Shown: positions 47,901-60,730, counted from the stretch's first letter. The stretch: 64,000 nucleotides of DNA from Alitta virens (GCA_932294295.1 OW028585.1:19103912-19167911), one strand, 5' to 3'. Program-made: numbers and translations. Notes: generated from the letters alone by a model not told the origin.

Positions 47901-50900
47901 CAGTATGTCAAAGAATTCATTTGCAAAGGAAGCCTTGTCATTTGCAAAGGAAGCCTTGTCATCCGCTACTATTAAAGCGTGAGTGAAATTTAACCGTTTT
48001 ACATTTCTGTCAATGTTCATTTTATAATTCTTCTGTGCAATTATAGTGTGACTGTTGTCGAAGAAATATATTCCAAGACTTTGATTTATTTTTGTAGATC
48101 ATCCTTTTTCTCCTCATCCCCCAGCGGTAGTAACATCCCATCGGACAGTGGCAGGTAAAATTTATTAGTTAATTTAGACAATGATTTATGCCACATTTTA
48201 AATGTACTCATTTATGTACAGTCAAACCTGCATTAGTACAGACTGATTACCCGTTGTAAGCGTCCTCTATATTAAAACTCGTAAAGACTGGATTGTTATT
48301 GTTTTACCCCTCTATTAAACGGTCAAACTTATCAGTGCTCTTGGGTGACCGCTTTACGCAGGTGTGACTGTACATTCTATACTTGAATTATAACAGTTTA
48401 TCAACATGCACCTAGAGTGTCATGTGACAGGACTGATTGATAATTAAGGTGTAGGATTCTCAGTAATTTATGAAGATGTAGGTTATCATTGAATGTTTCT
48501 TTTTTATCTTCTAGGAGGTTTTACGGTAACTCATCTAGGCCATCCAATTTACTGAGTCGAAGGTAAATATTTTGAAAATTAAATCATTAATCACTAGGTG
48601 TTACAAAAAGGATCCAATGTAATTGCGCCAATGGTACATTGTAGAATTCAATTGTGAATGGGAGAGAATTTAATTATGTCTGCTAGTGATGGAAGTCATT
48701 TTTGTAGTCGATCATCAGTTGAGGGAAACCAACCGATAATCGATTTTAGTCGGTTTGGATACCTATGTATAAACTGATTATCGATTTTAGTCGGTTTGGA
48801 TACCTATGTATAAACTGATTATTAAACTCTATACATTTTCACTTACAAAATATTGAATTGTGGAAACACAACACTGTGTGTCTCTAACAACTGTTAATGA
48901 GAATCAATAGAATGCTTTATTGTCAAAGCTTAAGCAGAATTTAATTAACTCATACATCATTCAGCCTAAATGTATGTCAATCGATTGACACAAATTTTTT
49001 ATTAAGTGACTGATGATCGAGTATAATCGATCGTCGGCCCATCACTAATGTCAGCAGAAATAGTGGTATGCTGCTAGCAAATGTCGGGTCTTGTTTTGAT
49101 GCCCAGGCTGTCTTTAATAATAGAGACCCCCAGCTTGTTATTAAGACAATAAGGTACTAATTTAGCATGTTTATTGTTTTCTTTTAGCGGTGGAGTGCGA
49201 CAACCAGGCCTGTTGAGAAACCCCATTCATCGTCGACCCCTCAGTTCTGTGTCATCATACACATGGAAATCCCCATCTCTCACTCCTACAGAACGGGCAC
49301 AGCCCCTGCAAGGGTATGTATAGCGGCCATGGCCAGCGTGCTGCGTTTTGTGGATGTTTGTAAATGGGAGAAAATGGGAGAATCATGACTGAAGTGATGA
49401 ATTAATTTGGCCAAAATTAAAGCTATGAGTGGGCTGGTTATTTCAGAGTTTTCACTTAAGTAGTAGGAGTTAATTTACATAATGGTGATTGGGCCAAAAT
49501 CAGAATTTTCAAGAAGTGTCATTTGCAAAATGGAACTAAAAATGTATTCTTTGGCATTGTAAGACTTACTGGCAAAGTAGTGGTAAGGTGCTGTAAACGA
49601 GTTGTGTTATTAGCCAATGTAAGAGGGGTTTAGCCAATATTCCTGAGTTGCATGTAGTGGATGTAAGAGGTCTTGGTATGCTGCAAACTTTACCGAAGGT
49701 GCTTGACAGATTTCACTACTACAACTTAAACCAATAACACTGGAATTGGCTTCAAAAAATTTTCATTAACATCTGCAGAAAAATTTTGTAATCTCTTTTT
49801 GATATTTGTTTAGTTTCTCCAACCTCGGAAACACATGTTACATGAACGCCATCCTACAGTCCTTGTTCGGTCTGGACACATTTTCACTCGACATATCACA
49901 GCTTGTAGCAGAAATGAAAGATTCAGGAGTGGACAATAACAAAACGTTATTCTGGTAAGTTAACTTCGTCAATTTCAACTGCAAAATGACATAACTCTGT
50001 TTCGTTCATCCCCACAGTAATATGATGTGGTAATAATTTAACCGGGTTAGATTATGGGAAAACATCTACTTTGCGTTTTTGTTTTGTATAGTCTCAGTTA
50101 TATTGCAAGTTACAGTGAACTTTGCTTAAGCTGAATTGGCAAAACTCCAAACATTAAATTGCTTATTTGATCCATTTATAAATCTTTGCATAAGTCAAAA
50201 ACTTTGTATAACTTAAATTAAATCAGGCGTTCTATTTGAATTCAACTTACACAAGGTTTATAATACCAACCAGTTACCACCGAAAGAAATGTTGATGTGT
50301 TAAACCTAGGAGTCCATGCCAAGTTTCTCATTAAGAGTTCTAACGCTGGTGAAAATTGAGTAAAAACGTTAACAAAATTCACGCAAATGAGCAAAAATAC
50401 GAAGCCGAAATTGACTGAACAAGTGGCGCGAACGTACTGAATTCTGGATAGCGCAGCGCTATCTCCTATTAACTGTGAAAACCAAAAATAGTAGTGAAGT
50501 AAAACCACTGATTTAATTGACATCTTTCATATACCCAAGCATAGATATCATGTTTATTAATTACTGTAAGGTCTCATGAAAAGAACTAGCTCGTTCAAGG
50601 GACATTTAAGATGATCGTTGTAGTGAACATGCAAAAATGTGAATTGTACATATTGTCTTGTTGTGGTTTTCAGTGCCTTGCATCGCTTAGTGCGAGCCAA
50701 GAAGCAGCATGTTGGCTACGACATTCAACGACAGTTGTTGAGCAACGTAAAGAATACGATTTCCGCCAAAGCAAGAAGGTTCTCCGGCCACTATCAGCAT
50801 GTGAGTATTGTCTAAACTTATGCACCTAAAGTATTTATGATTGCCGTCTGGTATATATTTTGTTGTGTATGTGCCATACCATGACATCTAATGGACAGTG

Positions 50901-53900
50901 TACTACCTTGATGGCATATCCGTCATTGGCATCAATGGGGAACTGGGCTCCAAAAGCGCACTTCAACCGAAATGATATCATTCAGTGTACAGAAACTGAT
51001 GTCCTTAATTGATGATGTAATCTGGTAGGGTTTCCAATTTAGTATCAATCATGCTCTGGTTCGCCAATGAATGTGTTAATGTGGTGAGGTAGTTTAGAAC
51101 TGCAATTGTGCGGACGATACTAATAGACCGAACTGAAACATCCCGAGTTCCACCTATTAGATATTGAATTGCCAAAATTTATCACTGCAGTCAATACACA
51201 CTCCTGCACACTAATAATAATCAAGGAAGTGAATTGTGTTAGTGTTGACCATTGAAATTTATGTAGAATATTGTATGTAAATTTAAAAATGATGCTTGTG
51301 ATATTTTGCAGGACGCACATGAATTTCTCTGCCAAGTTTTGGATCAGCTAAAAGAAGAGGTGATCAAGGTCAGCAAAGTTCTGTCTGGAATGGAGGGGAA
51401 CGACGAAGAGGTCGACAAATTTAAGGACCAGTTCCTGAACCCTACGCTACTCAACTTTGAGTTCCAAGTCACTCATACCATATCATGTTTGGAGTAAGTA
51501 TTTGTGCTGTTGTAGTTTACAGTCAAACCTTTGTTTTAGAAGCGCTCGGTCTCCCAAGGGAATTGATGACTTTAGCTGTTTTAGATGGGGGCCTGTTTAA
51601 TTGGCAGAGGGTAAAATATAGCAAGAAAATTCAGTTTGTGCAAGCAACCATTCTGTACAGGTGGCTGTTAAGACTGTATAATTATGTTTACACTCACAGA
51701 AGATGGAGGACAGTCGGGAAACATTAGCTTTCTCATGCAAATTAAGGGCAAATCACATGATCTTTTCTCTTATAATTACATTCTGCGTTGTTCAGTGATT
51801 AAAATTACTGGCGGACACAGGTCTGCGCTAGAGTCAAAATATTAACGATTTAAGGTGAACTGAGTAAAGGAAAACTCTGGTAAACTTATGCATGGCCATT
51901 TTTTTAACTGAGTGAAATGTTGCAGGTGCGGTGCAGAGGTGTCCAAGGAAGAAAGTTTTCACGACTTATCACTGGACATGCCTCGGAACAAGTGAGTTTC
52001 AATTTAGTTTCTTCTAATGATTCTCAGTGAAGGTTTTCATTGTTAATGTATTAAAAATTATTTGTCATTTAAAAGTTATTAAAATTGTTTTTGGTATGCT
52101 TGATTTTCCAGAGACCCTGATAAACTGTGCAGTATTCAAGACGCTCTAGATTTATTCTTTCGTAAAGAAGTCGTCGATTACATTTGTGAACAATGTAAAG
52201 GACAGAAGTCTGATGTTGTCCACAAGTTCAGCAAATTGCCAAGGTGAGGGATTCTTTGTCCGCTACCCCCCCCCCCCCCCCCCCCCAAACTGCTCATGCT
52301 TTTTAGAAATTCCTTTAAAAAACAGCCAACCCTCCGTGGAAGAAGGGTTCATGATTGCCTCCACTTGGCTTTAGCTATCGTTATCTTATATTTTAATGTT
52401 TAGTTTAACTTAAATCTTTATTTGTATGTTCAATATAAATATAAACTCTTCATATTAGATTGATAGATAAAGATAAATTTACTGGTCACAAAGACATAAC
52501 AATGTAATGTGATGTAGTCTACTGAACACAGGTTATAAACCTTCTTAGTTCAGAGCGTTGTAGATAGGTTCGTTATATGTACATGCTCAGAGTGCGAGTT
52601 AAAATCAGTACAAATTTGGGGTAGGGGAGACCGCCTTACGCCGTCTCCAATACCAACTTATTTACATGATACTCCTACGTGGACAGGTAGCCGTTTCATA
52701 CTGCTTCCTAATTCCACAGAAATTATAAATCAATGATGACTTCATCGTCTAGTTGACTAGAAGTTTATGATATTACGGTGACAGGTGAAATTTTTGGTGT
52801 ACTACTGAAAGTTACAAAACAAGAAAGACTGCTATTGTTGTCAATTTTAACCGTCTTATTGCTGTAGGTACCAAACCATTTTCATAACAACTTGTTCTAT
52901 TGTATTTTCTAATATCGCAGAATTCTAGTCCTTCACCTGAAACGGTACAATTTCATCGATCCTGCTTGCAACGGGAAACTTGGTCGCAGTATAGAAATCC
53001 CGAGATATCTTACTTTGCAAAGTCAGTGCACAGAGACAACCAGCCCTTGTTTTCCCTTAACATCATGGATGCCCGGTTTGTTTGGGTGAGTGGTATTGAA
53101 AACATTGATTAATTGCACATAGCAAAAATAAATGTTTATTTGAATATTCATTTTGCAACTGCTGTTGCCAAAGTTTAATGTAGCTTTAGGAAATAAGTAA
53201 AGTTGGTAAGAATTTTAATTGAAAATCTTACTAGAATTGCTAACATCACCAACGGGAATAAGTAAGTAAACAAAATTTTATTTAATGTCGGGTGTTAAAA
53301 CGATAAACATAAGCACCAGTGCTTTTGTCCGACAAATAAACAAAACGTGTTGAAACATAAACAAACACAGACTTCTCATACAGACTACTAACCCGAGATA
53401 GCGATGATTGGTTTGATAGAAGAAGTTAGCAAAATTTGCTTTGAGTTGATAATTTTTATAGATCTGTAATTAATATAAATTGGTTCACAGGTCGCACTTG
53501 AAAGAGAATCAAGGTAAAAAGGCCCAAATCGGTGAAAAGACGAAACGTCAACTGAATTTCTCCGCTGGGTAAGTGACTACGGTAATGCAGCACCCGTTAG
53601 CAAAGATGAGGATGATAATGACTACGTCTAAGGGCGGATCTAAAACATTTTGACAAGGAAAGACTGAAGACATCCATCATTGTTGTCATTCAGAATTGTT
53701 GAGATCCTTTACGTCGTTATCATTGCCAGCAACTTTGCTGAAGGCCGTTACATTGCTGACGGGTGCTGTACTGATTTCACTATGATAAACTAATACACGA
53801 TCATCAGTTATTATCGACTTAAAAAGTCTTGGATGAGCTATGACTTAAAGTCAGACTTGTAATTGTATTTCCATAAGGTTCGGAGAATATCTGTCACCAG

Positions 53901-56900
53901 AAAAATCTACGATGACTCCGAGTAAATCTTCAAAATCACCCGGTACTCCTCGCACCCCATCAACAAAGACGTCACCTTCTGAATTTGAGAATGGCGAAGT
54001 GAGTGATGTGATCGTTTAGTGTTTTATAAACATATTACATACACTTGCTGAGAAGTGTTCTGTTGACTTTATGTAAATTTATGCCAAGAGTGCACACTTG
54101 AACTTAAGGTTAATTTATATAAATAATAGTTTTGGATGTTAATTTATGAACTGGAGTTAATGTAAGGTTATGGATGACAGCACTAGCTAGACTCACAAAA
54201 TGTGTTATTTCTGAAATTTTCCTGTTCCCTACCCCACTCTTTTAAATGGAACAACCCTTAAAACAGTATTATGTATACCCACTCTTTTAAATGGAACAAC
54301 CCTTAAAACAGTATTATGTATACAGAGTTGAATAAGCCCACTGTAGGTCTGGTAAAGTAAGTTTGTTCCTGTGAGTCAAATATTTTTATTGTTATGTATA
54401 CTTTTAAGTCGCTGTAATAAAGAAGTCTTTGTCTTAGGTGTAGTCCTAATTCAAAGCATTAATAGCAAACCTAGTTAGATGTCCAACTATGGATGGCACT
54501 TCAGAATCCATGCAGCTAAAGTCAAGTGCTATCTTACTGTGCTATAATATCAAGAGGGTCTCATAATCTCATAATATATCTTCAATGATTTGCCGTTTCT
54601 TTTTCAGACACCTGATGACTTTTTATCCGAAATTGCAGCACTTGAAAACAACGGTGATGAATCGACAGAAGTCAGTAGTAAGTGAAATGATTTAACCTTT
54701 TCTTTTTTACATTTTTAAAATATGTTACACTGAACGGCACAATATTTTTTAGCTCTCCCCCCCCCCCCCCCCCCCCCCACACAGAGGGAAGAGCTTTTAT
54801 TATCACCTCGGATTTCATGAGTGACGTCGCCTCCTGGGTGATGTCGCCTTCCCACCAGCCTGTTATTGCTTTTGGGCTGGATTCACCGCGTCCGTATCGT
54901 ACACATTCGCTTTTCCACCGACCTCGTGTGTTTACTTGGAAAATGCAGTTCTTGTCCCTGTATGCAGCCTGCCAGGAACACTGGCGGGAAATGCCGCAAT
55001 TTGGATCCCACTAGGGATCAAAGTGTCTCTGCTGCAACGGGCAGAGCTCTGCACACCCCATGTGCATTCTAGTTAAAGTTTTTCCATGTGGTCTAGACCT
55101 AAAATTTACTAATACAACCAGTGAGAAGTTTTTTTTTTCTTCCAAGTACAGCCATTTCCGCTTAGCTTTTCAACAATGCTGTGTGATATTGCAAGGTTTT
55201 GACGCAGTTCTGTAACTGGCTATCATCAACTGTATAACAAAAATATTCTTTTTCAAAAAAAGAATAGATACCTAGTGTTGTGTGTAGAATGCCAGCAGCA
55301 CTAGGCCTACAATGTAAACACTTTAGTACAGTGTGATGGCTACTGCCTCATTGATACCAGTGTTTGTGCCTTGTATACTCCGTTCTTTACTCAGAATTTT
55401 ACAAATTTATTTATCTATTGTATAAATATAAATTTTACACATTTTCCTGAACAATTCAGTCTTTTTTTGACAAACCAATACTAGAAGAGCAGCAGCCTTT
55501 TAAATTATATGAATACCTATGCCATAGCGTAGGCATCCCCCTCCCTGCCTACGCTGCTGCTGCGTTGACCCATATATTGTCAAAACCCAGAGTGTTTGTT
55601 CGCTTAAAGATACCTGGTCTGTCATAGAACATAGCATGATAGTTCTATACTTGATAAAGGCCTAGGCCTAGGCATAAAAATGTTAAAGATATGTGTCACA
55701 TTGATATATTGATGTTATGATATATTGTGATTTTTGTTTTCTTGAAGACCGGGACCAATCAAAAGGCATATTTAGCACAAAACGGAAAAGTGGCGATGCT
55801 GGTTTATTACAAGGAGGTCGCAATGTGGTCACTCCGCCCTCTAAGAGAGTGAAAACGCACGAGTTCCAGGTGCATTTTGATGCCGATCAACCCTCGGAGG
55901 AAACCATTGTAAATGGAAAGGACACAAAATCCACTGAAACTGGTATATGCTTTAAAGTACTTATTGGAATTGATTTCAGTACTGTTAGCCCAAGGTCATT
56001 CAGTTGGCCCAAGGTCATTCAGTGCATTGTCATTGTATTCAATAGCGAAATACCCTGCCGCAACAAGCGCATGAGTAAAACCGTTTGTGTAGTGTTTCGA
56101 ATGAATGTGAATAGTACTTGTAAATTATCCGACTCGAATGGAAATTGGTCTAGGAAAATGACTGTCACATAGTAAACCGACATTTATTGATATGAATGGC
56201 ACAGAGTACTAGCCAGAGGTGCCAGTGTCATTCAAGCAACATAAGGCCTGCTCATGGTTAGTTTTCGCAATATAACAAGCTCGCAGATTGACCTGGTTTC
56301 ATGATAAGTGTTTTGTATTATGTCAAGTCGGCAGAAATATGAAGCACCAATGATGCACACAATCACACAATGATGTCACTTGTGATTGGTATGATTATGA
56401 CTCGAGGGACACCATCCACTAACCCTGACAATCCCATAATCTTTTGTGAATGGCTTATGCAAATGAGAAAGTTTCCAATCTGTGTATACTTAATCTATGG
56501 TAATGGAGGTATTTACATCTAAATTTCATGATTTTGCAGAAACGGATGACTGCGATAACAAAGAAAACACTGTGCCAGAAATAGAGATCAAGGATGAAAA
56601 TGCCACAGGAGAAACAGAGATGAGTGAGGAGGAACAGATCCGCCAAGCCATGGCCAACAGCATGTCCGATCTGGTACGTTGCTCTTTCACCATTATTACT
56701 CGTCAGGGACATCCAAGGTCATGGAAAAGTCTTGAGAATTTTTTAATTGGTCCGTCAAATTTGGAAAAATTGAAAAAGGTCTAACATTGAGGGGAAAAAG
56801 GTAACACAGTCAGGGAAAATAGACATCTTCCTTGCCGCTGCTATCAGGTGACACAATGTAGTGCAAAGACAATATTATTTTTAACTTATTTATCAGGGTA

Positions 56901-59572
56901 AGGTCAGGGAAAAAGTCTGGGAATTCTGAAATACCTAAAGATTTGCAATCTTATCTTCGCAATGTCAGCATTACTTTTACAATTCATAAATAATGTTGAT
57001 TCGTAAAAGTGTGGTCAACTGGCCGAGAGCTATTGAGCAAGTCTCAAGTGATCGAGAGCTAGTGAGCAAGTGTATATAATATAGTCTTGTCGTGTTTCCT
57101 ATATATTCAATTTGTGTTTTATAAATAATATTTCTTACATATTTTCTCGCAGGAGTTGATTGAGCAGGAGGATGAAGACCTTCTGAAAGCTAAAGCCATG
57201 AGTTTACAGGGATTTGAAGGTAAGGGGCATTTCATTGTGACTTGAAATTTGTCACTTTATACAGGGTGGCTGTGCATTCTTAAAAAGTCCATTGTCTCAT
57301 ATTTAAGGCCCTAAAAATATTTATTCAGAGGTCTTGAAAAATGTCAAGTGCTCAAGTGAGGTGCGATATGATCTGTTTTGGACCAAAAGTTCTGGAACTA
57401 AAGTATCACTCTCATTAAGTAATGCCAATCAATCAGAAGGTCATAAAATTTTACGTTTAACAAATGTAAACACTGGTTATTCATGTCAGTACTGTTGGCA
57501 TTGTGTGTGACTCGGCAAGTTTTCAGTGACCAAATGTTATACAAAAACTTGATTTTACCAATATCTTGAGTCTTAAATTTTTGGAAGAATTTTCTCACTG
57601 AGTCTTCAAAGGTCTGAATTTTGATGGCAAGGAAGCTCTACTCTTGTTTATTGCTCGAATTATTAAGTAGAAGCTGAAATTTTTTTTCTTTTTGCTCGCT
57701 TAGATGTGGATTCCATGTACAATCCTGATAACTATGGAGAAGTTTTTGAACGGACGCCTGAAGAGATGAAAGCTTTAGAAGGGAACGCTGTGGTTAGTAT
57801 TTCACAAGATAAGTTCAATTGGAGGCATCTGTCAGCAATTTTAACATTGGACAATACAGAATAACAACAAGATGGTCTGAAAATGTTCAGGTTCCACCCC
57901 CCCCCCCCCCTTTTTTTTTTTAAATGGAACAGCCCTCAAACAATTTTAGTCAGATTTCAAATTTTAAATTTGTAATGTACATAAACCAATTTACTGTTTT
58001 GATACAAGGTTTGTATTAATCTTATATATCAACTACAGTCACGTCGGTACTTTTTCGGCCATCCACATTTTGTCCTTATTTGCACAAAATGTCCTGGGCT
58101 TCCTTTTTTGGACAATGTCCTTGTCTTCCTTTTTTAGTCATTTACGAGCGTCATTCTGTGTGATATGAAAGCAAATCACCCAGCCCGTATCACCCTCTAT
58201 GTCAAGTGATATAGCTGTAATTGAGGAATACTAGGCCTTCTCCTGGGCAGCTGAGTGTTACCAGTCTCTGTGGAGCGCATAACCATCTAATTAAATAGTA
58301 TACTGGAGATTTGAATGATTAGATTTGCCAGCCAATGTTTGTGGTTCAATGGTTATAACATTGACCTAAGTATTAGTTATATCCCGAATAGGAGGGAGTT
58401 ACCTAATATTTTTCCGACACCGAAGGCGGAGGGATATAACCAACAAAATGTTAGTTAATTCCCGACTATGAGGGATATAACTAACTTATACTCCATTAGG
58501 CATAGTTACTAATTTGTTTGATTGTTTGCACTCAAGATGGAGTTAACTAACATTTTCGTTGGTTATTGACCGCTCAGAACAATAGGAGAACGGTCCAAGT
58601 GGCGTATAATGCCTGTTATTTGTTAAAACAAATGAATTGGAGGCATCATGAGTGAGAGTTAAAGGTTAAAATTTGACAATTTGATTTTCAGTCGGGGATC
58701 CTACCATACTCCTACCGTCTTATGAGTGTGGTTAGTCACTTGGGATCGTCTTCATCTGCAGGTAAAATTTTTACATTGTCTAATATGAAAGTAACGAGAT
58801 ATATGTACAAAAACTGAAGGTTATTATTATCACGTTGTTAATGCAGATATTTTTCATTATATATGGTGGATCTCTGACGATATATTATATTTTTAATTGT
58901 ACATACTATGAGTGATGTTAATGATGCCATTTTGATATATATGGTGCAATTCTATTTTACTATTTATAATCTTTACTTTATTATGGTTCACAGGGCATTA
59001 CATCAGTGATGTGTATAATGTAAAGAAGAAACAGTGGTTCAGCTTCGATGATACTCATGTCTCAAAAACATCGGAAGAAGATATTGCTCAGGACAGACAG
59101 AGAACGGGATACATATTTTTCTACATGAGCAAGTATGTATCCTAAAAAAAAGAACTTTTTGGCACTTGTAACAGTTCCCCACACAAAATTTTTTAGATGC
59201 TAATCTGCTGCAACTTATAAAGAGATTGCCGTAACATGAGATTCAGTCATATTTGCTGAATAAAACTGGTTGATATGCAATGAGCAATGGCTTTATAAGT
59301 TACCAGAACAATCACATTATAAAATTTTGCTTCTATGGTAAATTGGCGGATTTAATTGGAACAGTTCTGTCTTTGAAATTGTGAGAATTTTGTACAATAT
59401 CCAAGCACTGTCTGTTTTTATATATATATTTAAAAAATAATTCTAATTTGTAACCACTTTTCTGTTGTTTTCCAGGGACTTATTAGAAGATTTAGAAGAC
59501 TCGATTGATACCGTGGAAACAAGGGCACAAGAAGTCAAAAGATCTCAAATACTTAGCGTGATGTCTGTGTAG
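44952..59572 (+). CDS. usp37: Ubiquitin carboxyl-terminal hydrolase 37, complete coding sequence in 22 exons
   Basis: Coding exons: 44952-45122, 46318-46715, 47904-47978, 48098-48154, 48515-48562, 49188-49313, 49814-49954, 50674-50800, 51312-51493, 51926-51991, 52112-52243, 52921-53085, 53491-53568, 53878-53998, 54608-54677, 55748-55942, 56540-56673, 57153-57219, 57704-57792, 58692-58761, 58994-59132, 59476-59572; all GT-AG; 2748 nt, 915 aa (human about 979). The N-terminal ~115 residues fit the USP37 PH-like domain; a Ser/Pro-rich linker follows. The USP core has Cys300 in GNTCYMNAILQSL, DAHEFL, two CxxC pairs (CLECG, CEQC), LHLKRYNF, His839 in GHYISDVY and Asp856 in WFSFDD. The insert carries a KEN box (CDNKENTVPE, 725-727) and two UIM-like helices (EEEQIRQAMANSMSDL; DEDLLKAKAMSLQGF). 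USP37 is a nuclear deubiquitinase that opposes APC/C-CDH1. The start is the first ATG after an acceptor at 44930. Confidence 0.97.
47493..47731. mobile_element. MITE with CTGTGTTCCAGCTAGG end in usp37 intron 3
   Basis: The left end GTGTTCCAGCTAGGCCATTT, then GAGCATGGC, matches the reverse complement of the right end of the 40051-40253 element. The right end (GAAATCCTAGCTATGTATGG) is an imperfect inverted match. Interior phrases about gcgccacgc repeats differ between copies. Confidence 0.6.
48217..48372. mobile_element. Small MITE with TACAGTCAAACCTGC inverted ends
   Basis: TACAGTCAAACCTGC at the left and GCAGGTGTGACTGTA at the right are inverted repeats with one mismatch; the interior has TAAAC/ACCGC phrases typical of widespread CAGTCAAACCT-type MITEs. 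It lies in usp37 intron 5. A lone half-copy (TACAGTCAAACCT) is at about 51520. Confidence 0.65.
48684..49047. mobile_element. hAT-type MITE in usp37 intron 6
   Basis: Ends TAGTGATGG and CCATCACTA, with GTCGATCATCAGT-like subterminal inverted matches. Flanking 8-mers ATGTCTGC (48676-48683) and ATGTCAGC (49048-49055) form an 8-bp target duplication with one mismatch. It contains a roughly 43-bp tandem duplication (GATTATCGATTTTAGTCGGT twice, 48750-48830). 364 bp, non-coding. Confidence 0.8.
50113..50262. mobile_element. Possible small MITE in usp37 intron 8
   Basis: AGTGAACTTTGCTTAAGCTG at the left and TTCAACTTACACAAGGTTTA at the right are approximate inverted repeats, the pattern of small CAGTGAACCTNGCTTAAG-type elements. 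Strongly decayed. Confidence 0.4.
52266..52286. repeat. C homopolymer in usp37 intron 12
   Basis: About 21 consecutive C. Comparable tracts occur at 54757-54778, 57897-57910 and, as G, 63715-63729. They are prone to length error in sequencing. Confidence 0.9.
54228..54325. repeat. Duplicated TTTTAAATGGAACAACCC unit (G-tract family, copy 3)
   Basis: CACTCTTTTAAATGGAACAA and about 23 further bases (to ATTATGTATA) occur twice in tandem, 45 bp apart. In reverse complement the first copy reads TTGTTCCATTTAAAAGAGTG then GGGTAGGG, matching the ccny intron copies at 34367 and 35743. Confidence 0.7.
54780..55085. other. GC-richer unidentified insert in usp37 intron 16
   Basis: Base composition changes abruptly from the AT-rich intron after a C homopolymer at 54757-54778. 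Two overlapping plus-strand frames (54817-55014 and 54866-55072) are open but match no protein I know. A retroposed or MITE sequence is possible; GGATCCCACTAGGGATCAAA contains a near-repeat. Confidence 0.3.
57885..57940. repeat. Purine-rich G-tract element, copy 4 (inverted)
   Basis: GTTCAGGTTCC, 14 C, about 10 T, then AAATGGAACAGCCCT: the reverse complement of the family seen at 34367 and 35743. Located in usp37 intron 20. Confidence 0.6.
58373..58484. repeat. Hairpin element in usp37 intron 20
   Basis: TTAGTTATATCCCG at the left and GGGATATAACTAA at the right are inverted, with an internal second stem (CCGACACCGAAGGCGG region). Size (112 bp) and the motif AGTTATATCCC match the hairpin at 22355-22467, and GAACAATAG follows downstream in both (58577 and 22828). 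Confidence 0.7.
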
Positions 59573-60730
59573 AAAGAACTTGTATGGTTTCCGAGGTGGG
59601 AAACATCTCTTTGTACAAAGCGTGTCAGCATTTCTCGTTTGGTTTGATTGTTTTCTTGCACGCAGTTAAAGATAATGAGTTTGATTATTCTGTATCAGAG
59701 TAAAATAAAGCGCACACTTTCAGAGCCGCATTGGGTAGTCAGATTTACCAAAATATAAAACTTTAGATGTGATCTATCGATATTTATTAATTCATTTGGA
59801 TTCATGTGAGTTTGTGTTATCGTTTGTAAAAATGTTAGCGCCACACAGCAATTTGCCAGATTAAAACTACCTAAGTCGAATTAGCCTATAGATGATTTTT
59901 CTCAGTATATCAAAGTACTTAGAGGGAAATATAGGTTAATGACCAAGTATTTCACAGCAGTCTTTTTTTCTATTATTGAAGGTCAAAGGAAAGCCTACGC
60001 ATTTAGTTTTGTTTATATTGTACATAATTTAAATCAGTATTTTGTTGTGTGCGTTATCAACATGTACCCATCCTACGGTTTTCATATTAACAGGAATATT
60101 TGTAAAATAATTTTCTGAGGTACTTCTGTTAAATTTGCTTATTATTTTGTAGCTTACTAAGTTTTTCTGTTCAAAGGGACAGTTTGTGTAGGGATTACTT
60201 TGAAACATATTATTTACCATCACATGTGTATATACAATTGTAAATTGATGTATTTATTGATAGTGATGATTTCAGGATAATAAATAGGGAAATATTTTTG
60301 ATAATAAATGTGGAAATTATGTGTACAGTGGAGACTTCTGAAAAATTTGTGATTAATGATATATGTATATGATTGAGTGTAAAAACTCAGTATGTAATAA
60401 ATTGTTGAAATTTAAGATTTATTAGATCGATTTTGCAAGTCCTGCATCCATTTATGATAATCCTTGTCCAAAACTCAGCAGGACATGAGATATATAAATG
60501 TTTGATGACATTACTTGGATTAAAAAGTCATTAAAACATGTAACTGTTCAAGACTTGCTGATGATGCATTGTTTGGATAGGGTCTAAAAATTTCCCTACT
60601 ATTACTCTGGGGTTCACACAGCAATGTAAATATTCATAAATCAAATTTAATTATTATTAGTTTTTTATAAAACTGTACATACAATTTTCACCATGTTGTA
60701 ACAGTTGTTTTTTAATGTCTAATAAAAATC
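59573..60730 (+). other. usp37 3' untranslated region (inferred)
   Basis: Follows the TAG at 59570-59572. Poly(A) signals AATAAA are at 59704-59709, 60396-60401 and 60721-60726, so alternative polyadenylation is plausible. No other feature seen. Confidence 0.6.

Noticed and set aside
53075..53085. Donor GTTTGT at 53076 for usp37 exon 12 of the coding set
   Set aside because: Joining there to the next exon at 53491 gives an immediate TGA; the GTGAGT donor at 53086 keeps the frame.
54817..55072. Overlapping open frames in usp37 intron 16 as a nested gene
   Set aside because: No homology recognised and no splice or poly(A) context; kept only as an unidentified insert.
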